Of a stretch of DNA of 13,143 nt, positions 7,389 through 13,143 are shown piece after piece. Below the pieces are notes generated by a model that saw only the letters and a list, made by a program, of their open reading frames with translations, was not told where the DNA came from and searched no databases. The translations under genes were made by a program, and so were the position numbers. This DNA is from Candidatus Limivicinus faecipullorum (lineage in GTDB: Bacteria; Bacillota; Clostridia; Oscillospirales; Oscillospiraceae): positions 1-13,143 of the forward strand of contig DVHY01000083.1 of the NCBI GenBank assembly GCA_018711755.1, given 5' to 3'. Within the stretch, counting starts at the first letter, position 1. Each line of letters starts with the position of its first letter.

Positions 7389-7748
7389 ATGGACAGAAAA
7401 ACTAAGATTTGGACAATAATACTGGCTGGGGTGGCGCTGCTGGGCATACTGGGCTGGCTGGCCCTGGAGAACCTGGGAGGCGGCACCGTGGCCGTTATCA
7501 CCGTGGACGGAGAGGAGTACGACAGGATAGACCTGTCCAAAGTCACCGAGAGCTACGATATCCAGATAGACACCCAGTACGGCCACAACACTGTACACGT
7601 GGAACCCGGGCGGATATCCGTGACGGAGGCGGACTGCCCCGACGGAATATGCGTGGCCCAGGGGGCCATAGACAAGGGCGGCGTACCTATAGTGTGCATG
7701 CCCCACAGGCTGGTGGTGAAAATAGAGGGGGGCGACATCGATGCCTAA
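7389..7748 (+). CDS. NusG domain II-containing membrane-anchored protein (EetA-like)
   Basis: A 119-residue protein with an N-terminal membrane anchor (about 7-27) and an outward-facing NusG domain II-type beta domain. The family signature is clear: ADCPDGIC, then a Gly-Ile pair, then VPIVCMPHRLVV, placing cysteines at 83, 88 and 103. The domain name reflects fold similarity; the protein lacks the NusG transcription-factor NGN domain and is not expected to act in transcription. Its stop overlaps the next start by 8 nt, so the two genes form one unit. From memory, this pair appears in flavin-based extracellular electron-transfer loci (eetA/eetB of Listeria) and widely in Clostridia, with no settled biochemical role. 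The start is ATG 7389, since later in-frame starts would remove the membrane anchor. It has no visible SD, matching the leaderless promoter. Confidence 0.88.
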   Translation: MDRKTKIWTIILAGVALLGILGWLALENLGGGTVAVITVDGEEYDRIDLSKVTESYDIQIDTQYGHNTVHVEPGRISVTEADCPDGICVAQGAIDKGGVPIVCMPHRLVVKIEGGDIDA

Positions 7749-8241
7749 GACCAGGAAACTGGCCCTTATGGCTCTGCTCACCGCCATCGCCCTGACTATC
7801 TTTATGATAGAGAGCCAGCTGCCGCCGCCGGTCCCCATCCCCGGGGTGAAGCTGGGCCTGGCCAATATCATCACCCTTGTGACCATGCTGCTGCTGGGCA
7901 GGAAGGAAGCGGGAGCGGTACTGACGGTGCGGGTGATAATGGGGGCGATGTTTTCCGGAAGCATGGCCTCCCTGCTCTACAGCGCAGCGGGGGGAGCCTT
8001 GGCCTATGCCGTGATGTGCCTTACGGTGGGGCTTTTTCAGGAAAAGCAGCTGTGGATAGTCAGCGCCCTGGCGGGCATAGCCCACAATGCCGGGCAGCTC
8101 CTGGCCTGCGTGCTCATAGTGGAGACTCCGGGAGTGCTGGCCTATGGCCCCGTGCTGGCGGCCTCGGGAGTGATAAGCGGCTGCTTTACCGGCTTTGCCG
8201 CCATGTATCTCATAAGGGCGCTGAAAAAGATGAGACCCTGA
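7741..8241 (+). CDS. Gx-transporter family membrane protein (heptaprenyl diphosphate synthase component I-like)
   Basis: A 166-residue, very hydrophobic protein with about five membrane segments. The PGVKLGLANIITL stretch (about 34-46) is the signature of the family annotated as Gx transporter or heptaprenyl diphosphate synthase component I. That enzyme name is historical. The fold resembles the substrate-binding S component of ECF transporters, and no prenyl-transferase motifs are present. GAGGGG-like purines about 10 nt upstream, inside the preceding gene, give the SD, and the 8-nt overlap suggests translational coupling. Together with the NusG-II protein it may move or bind a quinone or flavin-related compound at the membrane; that is inference. 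No ECF ATPase or T-component gene is nearby. Confidence 0.88.
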   Translation: MPKTRKLALMALLTAIALTIFMIESQLPPPVPIPGVKLGLANIITLVTMLLLGRKEAGAVLTVRVIMGAMFSGSMASLLYSAAGGALAYAVMCLTVGLFQEKQLWIVSALAGIAHNAGQLLACVLIVETPGVLAYGPVLAASGVISGCFTGFAAMYLIRALKKMRP

Positions 8242-8274
8242 AAGGTGGCGGCAGGAAAATTCACAAATGGGAAT

Positions 8275-8302
8275 TTGACTAATCCGATAATTGGTATATA
8301 AT
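8275..8302 (+). promoter_or_regulatory. Sigma-A promoter for the Mrp/NifX pair
   Basis: TTGACT (8275-8280) and a perfect TATAAT (8297-8302) are 16 nt apart, predicting transcription from about 8309 and a 56-nt leader before the Mrp start. The -35 overlaps the right arm of a short inverted repeat, AAATTC (8257-8262) and GAATTT (8271-8276), which could be an operator but is only 6 bp and AT-rich. Confidence 0.68.
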
Positions 8303-8308
8303 GTATCC

Positions 8309-8341
8309 ATGCCATCAGAAACGGTCTATCCGAAAACCTAA
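8309..8341 (+). other. Possible 10-codon leader peptide (MPSETVYPKT)
   Basis: An ATG lies 6 nt after the TATAAT box, exactly at the expected transcription start. It opens a 10-codon frame ending in TAA at 8339-8341, just where AGGAAAGG begins. It could be a leaderless upstream peptide that positions ribosomes near the Mrp gene. It is short enough to be chance, and no regulatory codon run is evident. Confidence 0.22.
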
Positions 8342-8364
8342 GGAAAGGCAGAGAGAACAGACAA

Positions 8365-9192
8365 ATGAGCGAATGCAACCACGATTGTTCATCATGCAGT
8401 GAAAACTGCTCCGAAAGAAGCCCCGAGAGCTTTCTCAAAGCCCTCAATCCCCAGTCCAGCGTAAAGAAAGTCATAGCCGTGGTCAGCGGCAAGGGCGGCG
8501 TGGGCAAGTCCCTGGTCACCAGCCTTATGGCCTCGGAGATGCAGCGCAGAGGCTATAACTGCGCCATATTGGATGCGGACATCACCGGCCCCTCCATCCC
8601 CAAATCCTTCGGCATACACCAGCATGCCACCGCTACCGACGAGTATATAATCCCCGTGCGCACCCACACGGGCATGCAGATAATGTCCATCAACCTCATA
8701 CTGGAGGACGAGACCTCCCCGGTGGTGTGGCGTGGCCCGGTGATAGCCGGCGCCGTCACCCAGTTCTGGACCGACGTTATCTGGCAGGATGTGGACTACA
8801 TGTTCGTGGACATGCCCCCCGGCACCGGGGACGTGCCCCTCACGGTGTTCCAGTCCCTGCCGGTGGACGGCATCGTCATCGTCACCTCCCCCCAGGACCT
8901 GGTGAGCATGATAGTCACCAAGGCGGTGAACATGGCGGACATGATGAATGTCCCGGTGCTGGGCATAGTGGAGAACATGTCATACTTCAAGTGCCCGGAC
9001 TGCGGCAAGGAGCATTTCATCTTCGGCGAGAGCAAGGTGGAGAAGATAGCCGCCGAGCACGGCATCGAGCACATCGCCCGGCTGCCCATAGATCCGGTGA
9101 TAGCCACCATGGTGGACGCCGGCGAAGTGGAGTCCGTCAGCGGGGAGCATATAGCCCCCATAGTTGATTACATCGAAAAGGAGATCAAATAA
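8365..9192 (+). CDS. Mrp/Nbp35-family Fe-S carrier ATPase
   Basis: A 275-residue cytoplasmic P-loop ATPase of the Mrp/ApbC/Nbp35 group, which binds and delivers iron-sulfur clusters. The N-terminus holds four cysteines (C4, C8, C11, C15) in a CX3CX2CX3C cluster, a compact version of the Nbp35 N-terminal site. The deviant Walker A GKGGVGKS spans 42-49, including the extra signature lysine (Lys43). DADITGPS (70-77) is switch I, DMPPGTGD (149-156) is the Walker B/switch II region, and CPDC (210-213) supplies the bridging-cluster cysteines at the dimer interface. The set looks complete and active. ATG 8365 is preceded by GAGAG at about 9 nt and a stronger AGGAAAGG farther up. Only 1 nt separates its stop from the NifX-like gene, so the two are certainly one operon. 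Confidence 0.95.
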   Translation: MSECNHDCSSCSENCSERSPESFLKALNPQSSVKKVIAVVSGKGGVGKSLVTSLMASEMQRRGYNCAILDADITGPSIPKSFGIHQHATATDEYIIPVRTHTGMQIMSINLILEDETSPVVWRGPVIAGAVTQFWTDVIWQDVDYMFVDMPPGTGDVPLTVFQSLPVDGIVIVTSPQDLVSMIVTKAVNMADMMNVPVLGIVENMSYFKCPDCGKEHFIFGESKVEKIAAEHGIEHIARLPIDPVIATMVDAGEVESVSGEHIAPIVDYIEKEIK

Positions 9193-9193
9193 C

Positions 9194-9640
9194 ATGCGTA
9201 TAGCCGTTACCTACAAGGACGGAGAGATATTCGAGCACTTCGGCCACTGCGAGTGCTTTGCCGTATATGAATACGGCAACGGCGTGGAAGACTGCAGGAA
9301 GACCCTGGTAGACTGCTCAGACCGCCACGGCCACCAGGCCATGGCCGACCTGATGAAGGAGCAGGGGGTGGATGCTGTCATCTGCGGAAACATCGGTGCC
9401 GAGGCCCGCTCCCTGCTGCTGGACTACGGCATAGTGCCTGTGGCCGGCTACTGCGGCCATGCGGACACTGCCGCCGATATGCTCATTACCGGCCGCCTGC
9501 CCATAATCGATACTGCCGGAGCCTGCGGAGGCGGCTGCGGCGGCTGCGGCGGAGGCTGCCACGGAGACGACGAGGGCGGCTCCTGCGGCTGCGGCGGCGG
9601 CTGCCATGGAGATGACGAGGGCGGCTGCTGCTGCCACTGA
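9194..9640 (+). CDS. NifX/NifB-like (dinitrogenase cofactor-type) protein with Cys-rich tail
   Basis: A 148-residue protein. ATG at 9194 is the start, with AAGGAG 10 nt upstream inside the end of the Mrp gene; an earlier in-frame ATG at 9164 would add only ten unrelated residues. Residues 1 to about 108 form the small alpha/beta domain shared by NifX, NifY, the NifB C-terminus and the Desulfovibrio orange protein (ORP), with the typical EIFEHFGHCECF motif (11-22) and a GI(V)PV-like strand. Core cysteines are C19, C21, C34, C41, C64 and C87. From 109 the chain is a Gly/Cys/His/acidic tail with ten cysteines and three histidines, ending CCCH. The core is expected to hold a metal cluster, and the tail looks like a metal reservoir or delivery arm. 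No nitrogenase genes are nearby, so a nitrogen-fixation role is unlikely. Confidence 0.9.
   Translation: MRIAVTYKDGEIFEHFGHCECFAVYEYGNGVEDCRKTLVDCSDRHGHQAMADLMKEQGVDAVICGNIGAEARSLLLDYGIVPVAGYCGHADTAADMLITGRLPIIDTAGACGGGCGGCGGGCHGDDEGGSCGCGGGCHGDDEGGCCCH
9545..9625 (+). repeat. 36-bp in-frame tandem repeat encoding the metal-ligand tail
   Basis: Two copies (9545-9580 and 9590-9625) each encode CGGGCHGDDEGG. They are separated by nine bases encoding Ser-Cys-Gly, giving a 45-bp period. The protein sequence is identical between copies while the DNA differs only at synonymous third positions (for example GGA/GGC, CAC/CAT, GAC/GAT), which points to selection on the peptide after duplication. Confidence 0.85.
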
Positions 9641-9657
9641 AAAAATTTCAGGCGACC

Positions 9658-9696
9658 AGTATACCCGCTGCCGGGCAGCGGGTATGCTTTCTTTTT
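9658..9696 (+). terminator. Rho-independent terminator after the NifX-like gene
   Basis: ATACCCGCTGC (9661-9671) and GCAGCGGGTAT (9675-9685) pair perfectly around a CGG loop. Three more pairs (one of them a G-T wobble) lengthen the stem to 14 bp, and TTTCTTTTT follows. It separates the Mrp/NifX operon from the MATE gene. A small 6-bp inverted repeat CTGAAA/TTTCAG (9637-9651) sits just before it. Confidence 0.88.
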
Positions 9697-9716
9697 CATT
9701 AGGCTAGGGTGAGAAA

Positions 9717-11087
9717 ATGAACGACAGCAATAAACAGATACTATTTGAACAGATGCCCATACCCGGCGCAGTGGCCCGGCTGGTAGTGCCCACTATTATG
9801 GGCAGCCTGGTGATGATACTCTATAACCTGGCGGATACATACTTCGTGGGCTATCTGAACGACCCGGTGCAGAACGCGGCGGTGACTTTGGCCGCGCCCA
9901 TGCTGCTGGCCTTCAACGCGGTGAACAACCTCTTCGGCGTGGGCAGCTCCAGCATGATGAGCCGGGCCCTGGGCCTGAAAAAATACGACACCGTGCGCCA
10001 CAGCGCGGCCTTCGGCATCTACTGCTCCATAATCTGCGGCCTGGCCTTCTCTCTGGGCTACAGCCTTTTGAGCGGCCAGGTGCTTGATATCCTGGGGGCA
10101 GACGAGACCACCCGGGAGGCCACAAGGCAGTACCTCTTCTGGACGGTGAGCCTGGGGGCGGCCCCGGCCATCACCAACGTGGTCATGGGCTATCTGGTGA
10201 GAGCCGAGGGCTCCGCCATAAACGCCAGCATAGGCACCATGAGCGGCTGCTTTCTCAACATCATCCTGGACCCCATATTCATCATGCCCTGGGGCCTGGG
10301 CATGGGCGCCGCCGGCGCCGGCTGCGCCACCTTCATCTCCAACTGCGTGGCCTGCCTGTATTTCCTCGTATACGTGCTGATAAAGAGAGGCCGCAGCTAT
10401 GTCTCCCTGAGCCCGGCAATGGCCCTTCAGGGCAGAAAGGTGGCTCTGGGCATACTCGCGGTGGGTATCCCGGCCATGGTCCAGAACCTTTTGAACGTCA
10501 CGGGAATGACCATCCTCAACAACTTTACCGCGACCTACGGCTCCGAGGCCGTGGCTGCCATGGGCATAGCCAGCAAGGTGCAGATGGTGTTCATGTATGT
10601 GAGCATGGGCATATCCAACGGCATCATGCCTCTGGTGGGCTACAACTATGCCGACGAGAACGTGAAGCGTATGAAGGAGGCAATGGCCTTTACGGCAAAG
10701 CTCATCCTCATCACACTGAGCATTGCAACTCTGGGCTGCTATATATTCAGCGACCAGCTGGTGGGGCTGTTCATAGAGAACGCCCATGTGATAGAGCTGG
10801 GCTCCGCTTTCCTGAGAGGGCTTATTTTGTCTATGCCCTTTATGGCGGTGGACTTTTTGGGAGTGGGCATGTATCAGGCCTGCGGCATGGGCAAGATGTC
10901 CCTGGCCTTTGCCGTCATGCGCAAGATAGTCCTGGAGATACCCGCCCTGTTCGTCCTCAACGCCCTGTTCCCCATGTACGGCCTGGCCTACGCCCAGCCC
11001 TTCGCCGAGTTCGTCCTGGCCTTTGCGGCGGCGGCGGTCATGCTGAAGATATTCAGGGACATGGAAAAGAAGGAGCGCAGGGCCTGA
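9717..11087 (+). CDS. MATE-family multidrug/cation exporter (MepA-like)
   Basis: A 456-residue protein with about twelve membrane segments in two related halves, the normal MATE length and plan. Family landmarks include PTIMGSLVMILYNLADTYFVG near the N-terminus (about 25-45), a VGIPAMVQNLL segment opening the second half (about 251-261), SMGISNGIMPLVGYNYA (about 298-314) and a pseudo-repeat of the helix 1/7 pattern. Members export drugs, cationic metabolites or signalling molecules using sodium or proton gradients. This sequence is closest in feel to the clostridial MepA branch, but the substrate cannot be read from it. ATG 9717 follows AGGGTGAG. I see no convincing promoter between the upstream terminator and the start, so expression may depend on terminator read-through. 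The gene faces the two-component operon across a bidirectional terminator. Confidence 0.94.
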   Translation: MNDSNKQILFEQMPIPGAVARLVVPTIMGSLVMILYNLADTYFVGYLNDPVQNAAVTLAAPMLLAFNAVNNLFGVGSSSMMSRALGLKKYDTVRHSAAFGIYCSIICGLAFSLGYSLLSGQVLDILGADETTREATRQYLFWTVSLGAAPAITNVVMGYLVRAEGSAINASIGTMSGCFLNIILDPIFIMPWGLGMGAAGAGCATFISNCVACLYFLVYVLIKRGRSYVSLSPAMALQGRKVALGILAVGIPAMVQNLLNVTGMTILNNFTATYGSEAVAAMGIASKVQMVFMYVSMGISNGIMPLVGYNYADENVKRMKEAMAFTAKLILITLSIATLGCYIFSDQLVGLFIENAHVIELGSAFLRGLILSMPFMAVDFLGVGMYQACGMGKMSLAFAVMRKIVLEIPALFVLNALFPMYGLAYAQPFAEFVLAFAAAAVMLKIFRDMEKKERRA

Positions 11088-11135
11088 GGCTTTCCTGCCT
11101 CCTGCCCGGCCTGGAGAATACAGGTCCAGGAACAA

Positions 11136-11175
11136 AAATAAAAAGACAGTCCATGCTCTGTGAACTGTCTTTTTT
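11136..11175. terminator. Bidirectional terminator between convergent genes
   Basis: AAAAGACAGT (11141-11150) pairs with ACTGTCTTTT (11164-11173) around a 13-nt loop. A T run follows on the plus strand (to 11175), and TTTTTATTTTTG follows on the minus strand. It can stop both the MATE transcript and the sensor-kinase transcript. The remaining bases from 11088 to 11202 hold no gene. Confidence 0.85.
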
Positions 11176-11200
11176 GTTGAGCGGGTTTTTGTTGAGCGGG
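11171..11200. repeat. 15-bp perfect tandem duplication next to the kinase stop codon
   Basis: TTTTTGTTGAGCGGG occurs twice without a gap (11171-11185 and 11186-11200). The right copy, with the following bases, also makes a 6-bp hairpin TTGAGC-GGG-GCTCAA (11192-11206) that spans the kinase stop codon. The repeat is most simply a recent slippage event; the left copy supplies the T run of the bidirectional terminator. Confidence 0.9.
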
Positions 11201-11202
11201 GC

Positions 11203-12540
11203 TCAAAGGGCGGCTTTGCCATCCCTGGGCTCCACCGGCAGGCGCAGCTCCGCGGCAAAGTGCTCTCCGTCGTTTTCGATGCTGAAGCTGCCGTGCATCT
11301 GCTCCATTATGCGCTTGCAGGTGCGCAGCCCTATCTTGGTGCTCTCCACCCGGTCCAGGTTCCGGGTTATGGCGTTGGAGATACACAGGCTCAGATATCC
11401 GCCCTTGAGCTCGCTGATCATCATCACGTGTTTGGCCCGGTCTCCGTACTTCATTACATTGGACACCAGATTGTCCACCACCCTCTTGAGATACAGGGGG
11501 TCGGCCAGGATGCTGCACTCGCCCTGAAATTCTATGCGCTGCACGGTGAAACCGTCCTCGGAGAGGGTGAATTCCGCCTCGCTCACCAGCTGCTCCAGCA
11601 GCAGCCTCCCGTCGTAGCTCTCCATGTTCAGCTTCAGCTGGGAGCTGCCGTAGACCAGAAAATACTTGAACAGCTCGTCGGTTAGGGATTTCAGGTCCAT
11701 GGCCTTGGTATAGGCGGCGCTGCTGAACTGGCGGCAGCGCTCAGTGTCGGAAAAATCGCTCTCGCACAGCAGACCCAGATAACCTATCATGGAGGTCATA
11801 GGGGTGCGGATGTCATGGGATATGGCGGTTATCAGCTCATTGTTGGCCTGCCAGGCCCGGCTCTCGCTGCTCATCTGCTCTATCACAGACTGGCGCATCT
11901 CGTCCATTGCCCTGGCCAGACTGCTCAGCTCGTCGCCGCCCGAGGCGCTGATGCTCATCTCCAGATTGCCGGAGCTGACAATGGTGGCGGCTCTGGAAAG
12001 ATTGATTATCCTTTTTGTCAGCCGGTTCATGTACAGCAGCAAAAGCAGGATCATGCTCCCGGCGGCTATGGCCATGGCGCTGAAATCCGCCACCACATAT
12101 TCCCGGGCTTCGGAGCTGTCCAGTATGGCTACCAGGTACAGACCGTCGGAAAAGCGCAGAGGGTACAGCTCTCCGTATTTGGAACTGTCGTACTCGCTGC
12201 TGAATTCAGGCACCACGGCCTTATCCCCGGAAAAGCGGCGGTGGCGGTTGCCGCTGTCGTAGAGCATTATGGTCACATAGTCGTTTTCCTTGGTCCAGAG
12301 GGAGATGGCGTTGGTGTCTTTCCCGGAGACCTGGTTTTCATTGACATAGCTGCTGAAGCGGGAGTATATTTCCGCCTTGCGCTGGGCCACGTTCTCCTGG
12401 CTCATATACACCTTTTCCACCAGCAGGCAGCCCAGCTCCCCGGCTATGATGTACAGCAGCACCGCCGTAAGCAGGCTGAGAAGGGACACGCACAGCATCT
12501 TGGCGGTGAGGGAGTGGGGCAGTTTAAACTTTTCAGTCAA
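11203..12540 (-). CDS. Sensor histidine kinase, HAMP type, partner of the upstream response regulator
   Basis: A 445-residue membrane kinase. I choose TTG 12540, which overlaps the regulator stop by 8 nt and has AAAGGG about 8 nt upstream; the next ATG (12498) would cut into the first membrane segment. Segments at about 13-38 and 152-172 flank an external sensor region of about 110 residues with no domain I recognise. HAMP covers about 172-225. The dimerisation helix carries His242 in AISHDIRTP (239-247). The ATPase domain has a good N-box (DNLVSNVMKYG, 356-366). However, the expected D-x-G-x-G and GTGLGL segments are replaced by SNAITRN (388-394) and ESTKIGLRTC (399-408), leaving a very short ATP lid. 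I think this is a clostridial kinase subgroup rather than a broken gene, since the rest is intact. The signal is unknown. Confidence 0.92.
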   Translation of the reverse strand: MTEKFKLPHSLTAKMLCVSLLSLLTAVLLYIIAGELGCLLVEKVYMSQENVAQRKAEIYSRFSSYVNENQVSGKDTNAISLWTKENDYVTIMLYDSGNRHRRFSGDKAVVPEFSSEYDSSKYGELYPLRFSDGLYLVAILDSSEAREYVVADFSAMAIAAGSMILLLLLYMNRLTKRIINLSRAATIVSSGNLEMSISASGGDELSSLARAMDEMRQSVIEQMSSESRAWQANNELITAISHDIRTPMTSMIGYLGLLCESDFSDTERCRQFSSAAYTKAMDLKSLTDELFKYFLVYGSSQLKLNMESYDGRLLLEQLVSEAEFTLSEDGFTVQRIEFQGECSILADPLYLKRVVDNLVSNVMKYGDRAKHVMMISELKGGYLSLCISNAITRNLDRVESTKIGLRTCKRIMEQMHGSFSIENDGEHFAAELRLPVEPRDGKAAL

Positions 12541-13143
12541 TTTGATAGCCCTTTCCCCACACGGTGCGGATGATCTTGGGACTGGAGGAATTTTCCTCTA
12601 TCTTCCGGCGCAGGTTCAGAACGTGGACCATCACGGTGTTGCCGGAGCCGGAGAGGAACTTCTCCCCCCAGACGGCCTCATAGAGCTCTGCCGCCGTGAC
12701 GGTGCTGCCCCGGCATTTCATCAGATGCTCCAGAATGGAATACTCCGTGTCGGTGAGGGAGACATGGCTGCCCTGGTATTTCACGCTGTGGCCGGACAGG
12801 TCCACCTCCAGGTCGCCTACGGAGATGACTCCGTCGTTCTTGCCCCGGTATTCCCTGTAGCGGCGCAGCAGGGAATTGACCTTGGCCAGCAGCTCCTGGT
12901 GGGAGAAGGGCTTGGAGAGGAAATCATCCCCGCCGCTGCTGTAGGCGGAGAGCCTGTCCGCCTCGGCGGACTTGGCGGTGAGGAAGAGGATGGGGGCGTG
13001 GCTCAGCTCCCGCAGCCTGCTGCAGGTCTCAAAGCCGGAGAGGCCCGGCATCATCACGTCCAGTATTATCAGGTCCACCTCCGGGTGTGCGGAGACATAG
13101 TCGATAGCGGAGGCGCCGTCAGAGGCCTCCTCAACAAAATATT
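12533..13143 (-). CDS. OmpR/PhoB-family response regulator, N-terminus outside the window
   Basis: The visible part is 202 codons; the frame stays open to the right edge, so about 24 N-terminal residues (first strand and acidic pocket) are missing. A GTG at 13078 is an internal valine codon, not the start. The receiver domain shows phospho-acceptor aspartate 28 of the fragment, in DLIILDVMMPG, then FLTAK with the switch Thr and KPF with the conserved Lys. A linker leads to a winged-helix DNA-binding domain: SLTDTEYSILEHL, a TVTAAELYEAVWG helix pair, then RRKIEEN and IIRTVWGKGYQID. This matches the VanR/PhoB type, which binds direct repeats upstream of target genes. The kinase gene overlaps its stop, so the pair is one operon. 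The promoter is beyond the window. Confidence 0.94.
   Translation of the reverse strand, partial: YFVEEASDGASAIDYVSAHPEVDLIILDVMMPGLSGFETCSRLRELSHAPILFLTAKSAEADRLSAYSSGGDDFLSKPFSHQELLAKVNSLLRRYREYRGKNDGVISVGDLEVDLSGHSVKYQGSHVSLTDTEYSILEHLMKCRGSTVTAAELYEAVWGEKFLSGSGNTVMVHVLNLRRKIEENSSSPKIIRTVWGKGYQID

Noticed and set aside
7488..7748. Later GTG start for the NusG-II gene behind GGGAGG
   Set aside because: It has a fair SD but would delete the membrane anchor that the family keeps; the consensus promoter places the start at 7389.
9164..9193. Upstream ATG extending the NifX-like protein by ten residues
   Set aside because: The extension overlaps the Mrp gene, is unrelated to the family, and has no SD; ATG 9194 has AAGGAG upstream and matches the conserved N-terminus.
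12533..13078. Response regulator starting at GTG 13078
   Set aside because: The frame continues upstream with receiver-domain sequence (EEASDGASAIDYV) to the window edge, so this GTG is internal.

Overview
The window looks like chromosomal DNA from a GC-rich anaerobic member of the Clostridia (Bacillota). The reasons are the gene families present: a NusG domain II/Gx-transporter pair, an FHA-SEDS fusion, an Nbp35-type Mrp ATPase with a short cysteine cluster, a clostridial-type MATE pump and VanR/VanS-like two-component genes. Shine-Dalgarno (SD) sequences are AGGAGG-like and the few intergenic stretches are AT-rich. Isoleucine is often encoded by ATA despite the high GC content. I cannot name a genus. 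No rRNA, tRNA or CRISPR array was seen.

Layout. Positions 1 to about 131 are the right end of an IS3-family insertion sequence whose transposase is cut by the window edge. From 7254 down to 190, five minus-strand genes form one tightly packed operon: an FHA-domain SEDS glycosyltransferase, a class B penicillin-binding protein (PBP), an ABC-F ATPase, a YdcF/DUF218 protein and a multi-pass membrane protein. Two of the junctions are ATGA overlaps and one is a 17-nt overlap. An AT-rich divergent promoter region (7255-7388) separates this operon from a plus-strand pair, a NusG domain II protein and a Gx-family membrane protein, whose consensus promoter points to a leaderless mRNA. After a second promoter come an Nbp35/Mrp ATPase and a NifX/ORP-like protein with a repetitive Cys/Gly/His tail, ended by a strong terminator. 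A MATE exporter follows. It converges, through a bidirectional terminator, on a minus-strand sensor kinase and response regulator; the regulator runs off the right edge.

How the genes work together. The first two genes of the minus operon form a complete peptidoglycan synthase: a SEDS polymerase plus its transpeptidase. An FHA domain on the polymerase suggests control by Ser/Thr phosphorylation. The three coupled downstream genes (ABC-F, YdcF, membrane protein) suggest envelope or translation functions made together with this synthase. The Mrp/NifX pair is a metal-cluster module. The NusG-II/Gx pair resembles part of flavin-based extracellular electron-transport loci, but none of the other genes of such loci is present here.

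The features of most interest are the FHA-SEDS fusion operon, the apparently leaderless NusG-II gene, the Mrp/NifX pair with its metal-ligand tail, a sensor kinase with a degenerate ATP lid, and the overlooked insertion-sequence end. Most of the window is recognisable gene families. I found no clear case of a wholly new system.
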